The position numbers and the translations under genes were made by a program. A stretch of 64,000 bases of DNA, from contig JALCQD010000002.1 of assembly GCA_022651005.1 (NCBI GenBank), positions 372,001-436,000 of the forward strand, in the 5' to 3' direction. Below, in pieces: positions 46,627 to 54,337 of the stretch (positions are counted from its first letter, which is position 1; every line of letters starts with the position of its first letter). The notes under the pieces are model-generated. The model saw nothing but the letters and a program-made list of their open reading frames with translations, was not told the origin of the DNA and ran no database searches. The DNA is from Bifidobacteriaceae bacterium. GTDB taxonomy: Bacteria > Actinomycetota > Actinomycetes > Actinomycetales > Bifidobacteriaceae.

Positions 46627-46690
46627 AGTTATGACGTATTCACTCATGCAAACGCAAACGAACTCGAAGAACGAACAGAGAAGGTAATTC

Positions 46691-47845
46691 GTGGCAGATT
46701 ATTACGAGACACTCGGCGTATCGCGGCAGGCGAGCGAGGACGAGATCAAGAAGGCGTACCGTAAGCTCTCGCGCAAGTATCATCCCGATATAGCCGGTCC
46801 TGAGTTCGAGGACAAGTTCAAAGAGGTCAATTCCGCGTATGAGGTGTTGTCGGATCCGGACAAGCGGCGCATGTATGACCAAGGTGTAGATCCGAATGCC
46901 CCCGGTGGTGGTGCCGGTGCCGGGTTCGGCGGGGCCAGTGGTTTCGGCGATTTCTCCGATGTGTTTAGTTCCTTCTTCGGTGGCGGAACAAGCGGGTTCG
47001 GCGGGGCGCAGGGGCCAATTCCTCGCTCTCAGCCTGGCCGTGACTCCCTCGCAGGTCTCAATATTTCGCTCAAGGACGCCGTGTTCGGCTCCGTCGAAAA
47101 TGTGGACATCACAACATATTCATTGTGTCCAGATTGTTCTGGTTCGGGCGCCAAGAACGGTGAGAAACCGGTGACGTGCCCCGTATGCAACGGTCAAGGG
47201 TATCGTCAACAGGCAGTGCGCACCCTGCTCGGACAGATGATGACGTCCCAGCCATGCGAACGGTGCGAGGGACACGGAACCATCATTGAGCATCCGTGCG
47301 AGACCTGCTTCGGCCACGGTCGCGTGCGCACCAAGCGTCAAGTGGGCGTCAAGATTCCCGCAGGAATTCAGACCGATACGCGTATTCGTCTTTCGTCTCA
47401 GGGCGAGGTAGGCGAGGGCGGCGGTGCCGCAGGAGATCTCTACATTGACGTTTCGGTTAAGGCCGACAAGCAGTTCAGCAGACAGGGCGACGATCTCCAC
47501 TGCTGGATTAGCATTCCGATGACGTGGGCCGCACTGGGCCATGAGATCACCATTCAGACCTTTGACGGGGATCGCACGCTCACCATTCCCGACGGATCAC
47601 AGCCAGAGGATACGGTAGCGCTGAAGAATCTCGGCGTCACGCATCTGCACGGCAGCGGCGACCGCGGCGATTTGGTGGCGCATTTGCAGGTTGAGATTCC
47701 TCGCAACCTCAACAAGAAGCAGCGTGATTTGCTGGAGAGTTTCTCCAAGAATCATGATAAAGACAGCGTTGCAATACCGCAGCAGTCCCGTCCAGTGGTC
47801 GCGCGCAAGGGTTTCTTTGATCGCATCAAGGATGCGCTGAACTGA
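46691..47845 (+). CDS. dnaJ: Chaperone protein DnaJ
   Basis: Co-chaperone that delivers unfolded proteins to DnaK and stimulates its ATPase. In 384 residues: J-domain with HPD (KYHPDIAG, near residue 36), a Gly/Phe-rich stretch (about 70-110), four CxxCxGxG zinc repeats ([32 protein letters not shown]) and the two C-terminal substrate domains. The GTG start at 46691 follows GAAGGT. It is the second gene after hrcA, so it is CIRCE-controlled; dnaK is not in the window. A strong terminator follows. Confidence 0.96.
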   Translation: MADYYETLGVSRQASEDEIKKAYRKLSRKYHPDIAGPEFEDKFKEVNSAYEVLSDPDKRRMYDQGVDPNAPGGGAGAGFGGASGFGDFSDVFSSFFGGGTSGFGGAQGPIPRSQPGRDSLAGLNISLKDAVFGSVENVDITTYSLCPDCSGSGAKNGEKPVTCPVCNGQGYRQQAVRTLLGQMMTSQPCERCEGHGTIIEHPCETCFGHGRVRTKRQVGVKIPAGIQTDTRIRLSSQGEVGEGGGAAGDLYIDVSVKADKQFSRQGDDLHCWISIPMTWAALGHEITIQTFDGDRTLTIPDGSQPEDTVALKNLGVTHLHGSGDRGDLVAHLQVEIPRNLNKKQRDLLESFSKNHDKDSVAIPQQSRPVVARKGFFDRIKDALN

Positions 47846-47870
47846 GTCGAGTAAAGGTGACGTTTGTAAT

Positions 47871-47907
47871 AAAGTGGGGCCTCCCCGTATGAGGGAGGCC
47901 CCACTTT
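47871..47907. terminator. Bidirectional terminator between dnaJ and fructosamine kinase
   Basis: A perfect 15-bp stem, AAAGTGGGGCCTCCC (47871-47885) with GGGAGGCCCCACTTT (47893-47907), and a 7-nt loop. It is flanked by A and T runs on both sides, between two convergent genes. Confidence 0.92.
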
Positions 47908-47925
47908 TATTATTCTTTCAGTTCA

Positions 47926-48726
47926 TCACCGCAGCAACGATCTGCACATGGCGCGGAACTGGCTCACGTAGCCGCCTCCGAAGAACACACAGTGTCCAGC
48001 GATGGGGTAGAGCTGCCACAGTGTGAAGCGCTCACGGAAACCGGAAGCCAGCGGGTGCGCTGATTCGTAGCCGTCGAGAATCTCGGATTGATAGGACACT
48101 CCGAAGAGATCGAGCATGGCCAGATCTTCTTCGCGATGCCCGCCATGGGCAGCGGGGTCAATGAGAACCGCCTGCGTGGAGCCCCGATCGTCGCTCCACA
48201 TAAGGTTGCCACTCCACAAGTCTCCGTGGACGCGGGAGGGCGTATCGTGCGCAGCGTCGCCCAAGAGATCAGGGAGCGCAGCAATGACGTCTTCAGTCAT
48301 CTGCATGTCGGAATCGTCAAGCTCTCCACGCTGGATTCCCAACTGAACCATCGGACGCAGACGTCCATCGGCGAAATACTCTGTAACGGAGGTCCACTCG
48401 CCTGTTGCCATGGGAACCGGATCCTGCAGCGGGCCGAAATAACACATGCCCTTATATCCGTCAGGAGCAGAGCCGAAGAAGTCGGCACCCGCATCGTGCA
48501 TGTGCGCAAGCTGAGCGCCGAACTGATATGCGGCCTTGCGCGTGGGGGAGGACGCGGAGATGTTTTCGATGTCAAGGTAATCATTGCCCACGTCGAGAAC
48601 CTTGACGACGCGCGGGCCGCCTTGAGCCGTGGCCTTTCCCATCCATCTCAAGCCTGCTGCTTCGCATGCAAAGAAACCCTGTGGCGCAAAAGCGCGCGTT
48701 TTACGATGAACCGACTGTGCGGACAT
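47926..48726 (-). CDS. Fructosamine/ketosamine 3-kinase family protein
   Basis: A 266-residue kinase of the fructosamine-3-kinase (aminoglycoside-phosphotransferase-like) family, which phosphorylates sugars attached to amines and so helps reverse protein glycation. The catalytic loop is RVHGDLWSGNLMW with Asp and Asn, and the metal motif is LIDPAAHGGHREEDLAML. The short N-terminal lobe starts APQGFFACEAAGLRWM, where the conserved Glu lies. I chose the ATG at 48726 with GGAGG about 7 nt upstream, not the in-frame start at 48750. It diverges from uppP. The natural substrate (Amadori product or ribulosamine) is not known from sequence. Confidence 0.88.
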   Translation of the reverse strand: MSAQSVHRKTRAFAPQGFFACEAAGLRWMGKATAQGGPRVVKVLDVGNDYLDIENISASSPTRKAAYQFGAQLAHMHDAGADFFGSAPDGYKGMCYFGPLQDPVPMATGEWTSVTEYFADGRLRPMVQLGIQRGELDDSDMQMTEDVIAALPDLLGDAAHDTPSRVHGDLWSGNLMWSDDRGSTQAVLIDPAAHGGHREEDLAMLDLFGVSYQSEILDGYESAHPLASGFRERFTLWQLYPIAGHCVFFGGGYVSQFRAMCRSLLR

Positions 48727-48743
48727 TGGGTACCTCCCTAGGT

Positions 48744-48771
48744 TTGACACCTATTGTCATCGATTTATGCG
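48744..48771 (+). promoter_or_regulatory. Candidate uppP promoter
   Basis: A perfect -35 TTGACA (48744-48749), 16-nt spacer, and a weak -10 TATGCG (48766-48771). It predicts a start of transcription only a few bases before the ATG at 48784, and no ribosome site is seen there. Confidence 0.4.
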
Positions 48772-48783
48772 ACATTAAATATT

Positions 48784-49662
48784 ATGAATTTTTTCCAAGC
48801 GATGTTCATGGGGCTTATCCAGGGCCTTACAGAATTCCTTCCGATCTCCTCCAGCGCCCATATTCGCATCATTGGCGCGCTCATGGGAATGCACGATCCA
48901 GGTGCGGCCTTTACTGCCATTATTCAGCTCGGTACTGAGACGGCGGTTTTGTTGTACTTCCGCCACGACATCGTCCGGATCCTCGGCGGATGGTTCCGCT
49001 GTCTCTTCGGCAAGGAGGGCAAGGACCGAGCCTCACGCATGGGAGCGCACAATAAAGACGCGCGCATGGGCTGGTACATCATCGTGGGCACCATTCCGAT
49101 CATGATTGTGGGACTGCTGTTCCAGTCGAAGATCGAAACCGTCCTGCGCAATCTGTGGATCACGGTGGCCGTGCTCATCATCTTCGGCATTCTGCTGTGG
49201 TGGTTCGATGAGCGCAGCAAGCAGGTGCGGTCGATGGATGACCTCACGTGGAGGGACTCGCTGTTCATCGGTCTCGGCCAGATGATGGCCCTCATTCCTG
49301 GAGTGTCGCGTTCCGGCGGCACCATCACCGTTGGCCGTGCGCTTGGCTATACGCGTGAAGCGGCCGCTCGCATGAGCTTCTTCATGGCCATCCCCGCAGT
49401 GTTTGGCTCAGGTCTGCTGGAAGCAGTGAAGTCCGCCAAGGATGCCAGCTCAATGCCATACTTCCCAGGGTGGGGGGCCACCATTGTGGCTGCCGTGGTG
49501 AGCTTCATCGTGGGATACGTGGTGATCATTGCCTTCCTTAAGATCGTGTCGACCTTCTCGTACAAGGGCTTTGCCATTTACCGCATCGTTGTGGCTGTGC
49601 TCGTCGGTGCCCTCATGATCGCCGGAGTTTTGGCGCCACTCGCGGGTGCTGCCACGGCGTGA
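48784..49662 (+). CDS. uppP: Undecaprenyl-diphosphatase UppP (BacA)
   Basis: Membrane phosphatase that recycles undecaprenyl pyrophosphate to the lipid carrier used for peptidoglycan; it also gives bacitracin tolerance. The 292-residue sequence has about eight helices and the two family motifs LTEFLPISSSAHIRI (near residue 18) and PGVSRSGGTITVGR (near 175). I chose the ATG at 48784 (MNFFQAMFMG); a frame-matched earlier start at 48754 would put polar residues ahead of the first helix. A strong terminator follows. Confidence 0.95.
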   Translation: MNFFQAMFMGLIQGLTEFLPISSSAHIRIIGALMGMHDPGAAFTAIIQLGTETAVLLYFRHDIVRILGGWFRCLFGKEGKDRASRMGAHNKDARMGWYIIVGTIPIMIVGLLFQSKIETVLRNLWITVAVLIIFGILLWWFDERSKQVRSMDDLTWRDSLFIGLGQMMALIPGVSRSGGTITVGRALGYTREAAARMSFFMAIPAVFGSGLLEAVKSAKDASSMPYFPGWGATIVAAVVSFIVGYVVIIAFLKIVSTFSYKGFAIYRIVVAVLVGALMIAGVLAPLAGAATA

Positions 49663-49702
49663 GGTCTGTTGTATGACACATTAAAGTGCGGAATGCGCTT
49701 GC

Positions 49703-49751
49703 AAATACAGTGATGGCGGTGTCTGTGTAGGACACCGCCATCACTGTATTT
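49703..49751. terminator. Bidirectional terminator between uppP and the PAC2 gene
   Basis: A perfect 21-bp stem, from AAATACAGTGATG... (49703-49723) to its complement (49731-49751), with a 7-nt loop, lies between two convergent genes. Confidence 0.92.
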
Positions 49752-49799
49752 ACGAAACTTTTGCGATAGGGGACCTCTGCCCGGCTACGCCATAATCTA

Positions 49800-50663
49800 T
49801 TAGTCTATCAACCCGCCGGTCGCACCGTGCTGCTCGAGGCTCTGGAGGTATGCCTCTGTTTCCGCGACGAGCTGCTGTGCCTTCTGCGTGCTCATAAGTG
49901 TGTTCGTAGCAGATTGATCCGCCTGCTCCTCGAGCTGATGCACGTAGTTGGCGAGAACATCGTTATACCGCACCAGCATCTGCGCGTCGGCCTTCCAGCG
50001 GCGTGCTCGCTTGGAGACGTCCTCCATGTCAATGGGAGTGTCCAGAAGAGCGGCAAGACGCTCTAGGAGCCGGACAGACCCTTCAGGGCAATCGTCCCCG
50101 CCAAGATATTCAGGAATGGAAACCCACACGGAGTCCGAATCAAAGCCCATTTGTGCGGCAGTCATTGTGAGAACCGTGGGGATGCCGATGGGGCCTGAAT
50201 AGGTCTCATCATCCACTGAGAGGTCTGCTCCGTCGTTCACAGTGGTAGGAAGCGCGCGGGTGTGCGGGTAATCGGCGAACATGGAGCCAAGAGCCACAAT
50301 CTTGGTGGCCTCAGCGTCGTCCGCGATGCTGAGAACTTCGCGACAATAATCCATCCAGTGCATGTTCGGTTCGGGCCCGATTGCCAAAATGAGTTCGGTG
50401 TCATCAGAGATGTGTGTCTGGTACAAGGTTGTCTGTGGCCACACGATGCGCTTATGCCCGAGAACCGTGCACAGCATGGGGCGAGAAGTTTGCATGTCGT
50501 AGTAGTCGTCTGAATCAATATGGCCAATGATGCGAGAATCGTAGCGATTGATGAGATGCTTGACCGCGTCGCTAGCGGCTTCGGAGGCGTCGTTCCACCC
50601 CTCGAAAGCGGCCACAAGGACCACTTGATGATGATTTTTGTATTCGTTGTCCACGTGTCTCAC
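49800..50663 (-). CDS. PAC2-family protein
   Basis: A protein of about 287 residues of the PAC2 (proteasome assembly chaperone 2-like) family, common in actinobacteria. Family features are LVAAFEGWNDASEAASDAV near the N-terminus, IDSDDYYDMQTSRPM, and a mid-region PHTRALP with the following SGPIGIPTVLT. The C-terminal 60 residues are helical (YNDVLANYVHQLEEQADQS...). The start is uncertain: the frame is open to 50768, and I prefer GTG at 50663 or 50654 just ahead of the conserved part. No proteasome genes are in the window. Its job in bacteria is not established. Confidence 0.8.
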   Translation of the reverse strand: MRHVDNEYKNHHQVVLVAAFEGWNDASEAASDAVKHLINRYDSRIIGHIDSDDYYDMQTSRPMLCTVLGHKRIVWPQTTLYQTHISDDTELILAIGPEPNMHWMDYCREVLSIADDAEATKIVALGSMFADYPHTRALPTTVNDGADLSVDDETYSGPIGIPTVLTMTAAQMGFDSDSVWVSIPEYLGGDDCPEGSVRLLERLAALLDTPIDMEDVSKRARRWKADAQMLVRYNDVLANYVHQLEEQADQSATNTLMSTQKAQQLVAETEAYLQSLEQHGATGGLID

Positions 50664-50828
50664 AGTAGCTGAGGTGCGCAGGGGTGCTAAAAAATATTGC
50701 CATCGGCGTGATATCGCGCTTAACGCTCGGCAGACAATGGTGCGATACTCTCTCCTTCGGAAGCCCAAGCGCAGAAGGAATTTGAGGTATTTGAAGGAGG
50801 TTCACCGGAGGTACGCGACACGCCTATT

Positions 50829-50856
50829 TTGCGGATCTGCGAAATACCTATATAGT
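50829..50856 (+). promoter_or_regulatory. Candidate promoter of the tRNA cluster
   Basis: TTGCGG (50829-50834), 16-nt spacer, TATAGT (50851-50856), 35 nt ahead of tRNA-Gly. Confidence 0.45.
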
Positions 50857-50890
50857 TATGACTCGTGCTCACGGAGCGTTGTGAGTGAGT

Positions 50891-50963
50891 GCGGGCATAG
50901 CTTAGTTGGTAAAGCGCGACCTTGCCAAGGTCGAGAGCGCGGGTTCGAGTCCCGTTGCCCGCT
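50891..50963 (+). tRNA. tRNA-Gly (anticodon GCC)
   Basis: 73 nt. Acceptor GCGGGCA/TGCCCGC, D-arm GCTTAGTTGGTAAAGC, anticodon loop TTGCCAA, T-arm GCGGG-TTCGAGT-CCCGT, discriminator T. CCA is not encoded. Confidence 0.97.
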
Positions 50964-50991
50964 CGAGGTCTGATAGTTGACCGTTAATTAC

Positions 50992-51062
50992 GGTGGGTTA
51001 GCCAAGCGGTTAGGCAGCGGCCTGCAAAGCCGTATAGACGAGTTCGACTCTCGTACCCACCT
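50992..51062 (+). tRNA. tRNA-Cys (anticodon GCA)
   Basis: 71 nt. Acceptor GGTGGGT/ACCCACC, anticodon loop CTGCAAA, T-loop TTCGACT, discriminator T as expected for cysteine. CCA is not encoded. Confidence 0.97.
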
Positions 51063-51080
51063 CGAGGATTTTTTCCTTTT

Positions 51081-51152
51081 GGGCGGTTGGCGCAGAGGTA
51101 GCGCACTTCCCTGACACGGAAGGGGTCACTGGTTCGATCCCAGTATCGCCCA
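51081..51152 (+). tRNA. tRNA-Val (anticodon GAC)
   Basis: 72 nt. Acceptor GGGCGGT/ATCGCCC, anticodon stem CTTCC/GGAAG with loop CTGACAC, T-arm with TTCGATC, discriminator A. Confidence 0.97.
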
Positions 51153-51184
51153 CGAACTGCTCGAAGTCTTCGGACTCCGGGCAA

Positions 51185-51213
51185 TTTCAATATAAGAGGT
51201 AAAGCAGTATAAT
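51185..51213 (+). promoter_or_regulatory. Candidate promoter of the second tRNA-Val
   Basis: A perfect TATAAT (51208-51213) 14 nt before the tRNA, with a weak -35 TTTCAA (51185-51190) at 17-nt spacing. It suggests this tRNA is transcribed separately from the first three. Confidence 0.5.
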
Positions 51214-51227
51214 TTAACGTTTGACTT

Positions 51228-51300
51228 GGGCGATTGGCGCAGCGGCTAGCGCACTTCGTTCACACCGAAGGGGTCGTAGGTTCGATTCCTACATCGCCCA
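51228..51300 (+). tRNA. tRNA-Val (anticodon CAC)
   Basis: 73 nt. Acceptor GGGCGAT/ATCGCCC, anticodon stem CTTCG/CGAAG with loop TTCACAC, T-loop TTCGATT, discriminator A. It resembles the upstream tRNA-Val. Confidence 0.97.
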
Positions 51301-51323
51301 CCCAAGTTTTGAAGAATCATGGA

Positions 51324-51355
51324 ATCCGAACAACGCTCTGTTGTTCGGATTTTTT
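51324..51355 (+). terminator. Terminator after the tRNA cluster
   Basis: ATCCGAACAAC-GCTCT-GTTGTTCGGAT (51324-51350), an 11-bp perfect stem, followed by a T run. Confidence 0.9.
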
Positions 51356-51508
51356 GTTCTTCTCGCAGCGGCGTGCGCTAGCCCGGTTCGGGAGCAATCC
51401 CGTAAGAACCACAGCGTGGATCTTTCCGTGTTGGTCCTTCGCGCTAATCTCTAAGTGCTATCACCAAGGTGAGTACCAGCAGAGCCCACCGCAGAACGAG
51501 GGGATTCT

Positions 51509-52855
51509 ATGCCACGCCGTATATCGTCCACGCCGCATCACACCAGCGGTCCGGCACACGCCAGCGCAACAACCCGCTCACGCGCTGTTGCGTGGGTTTC
51601 GGCTATTCTCGCAGTGGTCGTCATCGTGGCAGGTCTGGGAATTTGGGTTGTACGGCAGGGATCAGGCACGCATACGCAGCAGCTTTCGGCATCGCAAGAC
51701 CTTTCACGGAAATCGAGCGTCCCTACGCCAGTGGTGAGCCATCATGGAAATTCTCCCGATTGTCCCGACACAGACTGCATCGCCATGCTCGTCAATGGAG
51801 ATCTTCTTTTCCATCCCCACCTGTGGCAGAACTTTACGGTGGACTCAGCAACGCATAACGGTGCCGACTTCAATTTCGATCCTCTGTTCGAACCGATGAA
51901 GCGCTATATCGACGCGTCAGATATCTCGGTCTGCGAATTCGAAACGCCCATTGCCAAGCGGGGAGGGCCCTACACAGGCTATCCGGTTTTTGCTATTCCT
52001 CCGGAGGTGGTGGATGCGGCGGCGAAGGTAGGATATAACGCCTGCACTCACGCCACGAATCACTCGTGGGATCAGGGATCAGCAGGAATCGCACGTCTCT
52101 GGGATGAACTTGCAGCAAAAAACATAGCGCAAACTGGCTCATACAAAACCGAAGCCGATTCCACTAAGCCCATGGTCATCAATTCCCCAACGGGTGGTGG
52201 CAAACTGGCAGTGGTGACGGGGACGGTCTCCCTTAATGGGATGACAGCTGATCACGATTGGCAGGTAGATCGACTCCGCGATTCCGGCGATTCTCATCAC
52301 CAATCAGATATCGATCGCGCTGTGGCAAAGGCGAAGGCAGCGCGTTCCCACGGAGCCGACGTGGTGGCAATGGCCATGCACTCGGTGCAGGAATATCTCG
52401 ATTACGCCGATTCGTGGCAGCAGTCGGAGGCGCATCAGCTTGCCGACACCGGCGCCTTCGACGTCATCTATGGTGCTGGATGCCACTGCGCGCAGCCGAT
52501 TGAGAAGTATCACAATACGTGGATCATTTACGGTCTGGGGAACGCGGTCACGGTGAGCGCCCCTGCGGAACGCATCGTCAACAACCAGGGCGTCACCGCG
52601 CGCGTGCAGTTTGCGGGGAAGAAAGGCGATCCGGATTCATGGCGGGTCAACCGCATCGACTGGGTTCCCACGGCGAATATGCGGCAGGGCAAGTACCGGT
52701 GGTGTCCCATCTCTTCCGACGAGCCGGACGGACCGTGTTGGTCGCAGGCACAGGATTCCCAGGTACGCCAACGCATAGAGAAGGTGCTCTACTCGATGGG
52801 AGCGGATCGTTCAGTGGTCAAGGAATGGAAAATCACTGAGGAATCAAAAAAGTAG
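51509..52855 (+). CDS. CapA-like (PGA_cap) membrane-anchored protein with altered metal motifs
   Basis: A 448-residue protein with a basic N-terminus, one transmembrane anchor (about residues 27-49) and a large outside domain of the CapA/PgsA fold (calcineurin-like). Family motifs can be followed: VNGDLLFHPHL, CEFETPI, ATNHSWDQG, then MHSVQEY and GAGCHCAQPIE. The last two differ from the usual HxGxEY and GxHPHxxQ, so some metal-ligand His are lost or moved. Four Cys near the two ends could form disulfides. The ATG at 51509 has GAGGGGA upstream. No other capsule or poly-gamma-glutamate genes are near, so it is probably a surface hydrolase-like protein of unknown substrate. Confidence 0.82.
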   Translation: MPRRISSTPHHTSGPAHASATTRSRAVAWVSAILAVVVIVAGLGIWVVRQGSGTHTQQLSASQDLSRKSSVPTPVVSHHGNSPDCPDTDCIAMLVNGDLLFHPHLWQNFTVDSATHNGADFNFDPLFEPMKRYIDASDISVCEFETPIAKRGGPYTGYPVFAIPPEVVDAAAKVGYNACTHATNHSWDQGSAGIARLWDELAAKNIAQTGSYKTEADSTKPMVINSPTGGGKLAVVTGTVSLNGMTADHDWQVDRLRDSGDSHHQSDIDRAVAKAKAARSHGADVVAMAMHSVQEYLDYADSWQQSEAHQLADTGAFDVIYGAGCHCAQPIEKYHNTWIIYGLGNAVTVSAPAERIVNNQGVTARVQFAGKKGDPDSWRVNRIDWVPTANMRQGKYRWCPISSDEPDGPCWSQAQDSQVRQRIEKVLYSMGADRSVVKEWKITEESKK

Positions 52856-52888
52856 GGAACGGTGAGAGACAGGAAAGGCGGCCACGAC

Positions 52889-54325
52889 ATGGCCCAGAAG
52901 GCTCAAAAGGTTCAAAAGATTCAGGACGGACAAAACCCCTATAAACGCAATCGCTACACCTTTGGCATTGGCACCATCGGCCGTGATGCGCTCTACACGC
53001 TCGTGTCCATGTTCCTCATTTACTACTTCACTTCAGTGGCGCACGTTTCCACAGGGGAGCTGTGGTGGATTGTCGCCATCGTGACAGGCTGGCGCGTTGT
53101 GGATGCCGTCAGCGACCCGCTGATGGGCGTCATCGTGGACAATACGCGGTCGCGCTGGGGGAAGCACAAGCTGTGGATTGCCATTGGCGCTGTTCTCTCG
53201 GGAATCTTTACGGTTCTGTTCTTCTCTGACTTTGGGCTGAAGGGCGCAGCTGCCGTTGTGTTCTTTGCCGTTGTCTACGTATTCTGGTCGGCGACGTACT
53301 CTCTCAACGACATCGCCTTCTGGTCGTACGTTCCGGCTCTTACGCAGGACCTCAAGGAACGCGAGAATATCGGCGCCAAGGCTAGGATTTTCGCGCTCAT
53401 CGGCACGTTTTTCGTCGTGGCTGGGATCACGCCGATCACGGAAGCGTTGGGAAAGTCCACCGGTGGGCTGCAGCAGGGATACTTCTGGTTTGCCGTGTGC
53501 GTGGTCGCGCTCATGTGGGCGGGACAGTTGGTGACGCTTTTCGGCGTCAAAGAGCCGAAGGGTGTGGAGGAAGCGCAGGAGCGCACCAGTATTCGCGATT
53601 TCTTCCGTGCCATTTTCCGCAACGACCAGCTGCTGTACATCACTGTGGCCATGGGCCTTTTCATGATTGGTTACACCACGACTACGAGCTTTGGAATCTT
53701 CTACTTCCAATATGTGTATGGCGATAAGAACATGTATTCGATCTTTGCTCTGATCTTGGGTCTGTCGCAGATAGCATCGTTGGTTGCTTTCCCTTGGGTC
53801 GCAAAGTATCTCAAGCGCAAGAGTATCTATTTGATTGCCACCGTTCTGGTGGTGCTCGGCTATGGAATCTTCTTCGTGGCTCCCGTGGGAACGATGCTTT
53901 TCGTCGGCATCGCGGGCGTGCTCATCTTTGTGGGCCAGGCAGGAATCCAGCTGCTCATGCTGCTCTTCCTTGCCGACACTGTTGATTATGGTCATTGGAA
54001 GCTCGGCAAGCGCAATGATTCCGTGACCTTCTCGCTTCAGCCGTTCATTTATAAGGTCGCCAGTGCAGCTGCCACCGGAATCACGGGTGCGGTTGCGGCG
54101 GTGACAGGGCTCAACCACGCGCCGAGTAATTTTCTTCTGACCGGTGGAGACCTGTTGCTTTTCAAGTCCGCCATGTTCATTTTGCCGTTGCTGTGCATCC
54201 TCGTGGGATATCTCATTTACCACTTCGCCTTCCATATAGATGAGGAAGAATACGCAAAGATTCATGCGGATCTTGTGGCACGTGGAGAAATCGCGGACAC
54301 TACAGAAATTGTTGGAACAAACTGA
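52889..54325 (+). CDS. GPH-family (MelB-like) sugar:cation symporter
   Basis: A 478-residue membrane transporter of the glycoside-pentoside-hexuronide family with 12 helices. Features: YTFGIGTIGRDALYTLVSMF, the cation-site loop VDAVSDPLMGVIVDNTRSRWGKHKLW, an internal ERENIGAKARIF repeat, and DTVDYGHWKLGKRNDSVTFS near residue 370. I prefer the ATG at 52889; a GTG at 52862 (AGGGA upstream) is an alternative adding nine residues. It lies 13 nt before the alpha-glucosidase gene, so the pair probably imports and splits an alpha-glucoside. No dedicated regulator is seen beside it. Confidence 0.9.
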   Translation: MAQKAQKVQKIQDGQNPYKRNRYTFGIGTIGRDALYTLVSMFLIYYFTSVAHVSTGELWWIVAIVTGWRVVDAVSDPLMGVIVDNTRSRWGKHKLWIAIGAVLSGIFTVLFFSDFGLKGAAAVVFFAVVYVFWSATYSLNDIAFWSYVPALTQDLKERENIGAKARIFALIGTFFVVAGITPITEALGKSTGGLQQGYFWFAVCVVALMWAGQLVTLFGVKEPKGVEEAQERTSIRDFFRAIFRNDQLLYITVAMGLFMIGYTTTTSFGIFYFQYVYGDKNMYSIFALILGLSQIASLVAFPWVAKYLKRKSIYLIATVLVVLGYGIFFVAPVGTMLFVGIAGVLIFVGQAGIQLLMLLFLADTVDYGHWKLGKRNDSVTFSLQPFIYKVASAAATGITGAVAAVTGLNHAPSNFLLTGGDLLLFKSAMFILPLLCILVGYLIYHFAFHIDEEEYAKIHADLVARGEIADTTEIVGTN

Positions 54326-54337
54326 GGGAGATGCCAC

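Noticed and set aside
50891-52855. Integrated element at the tRNA cluster
   Set aside because: No integrase, no phage gene and no repeated tRNA 3' end downstream. The neighbouring genes look accessory, but there is no sign of a site-specific insertion.
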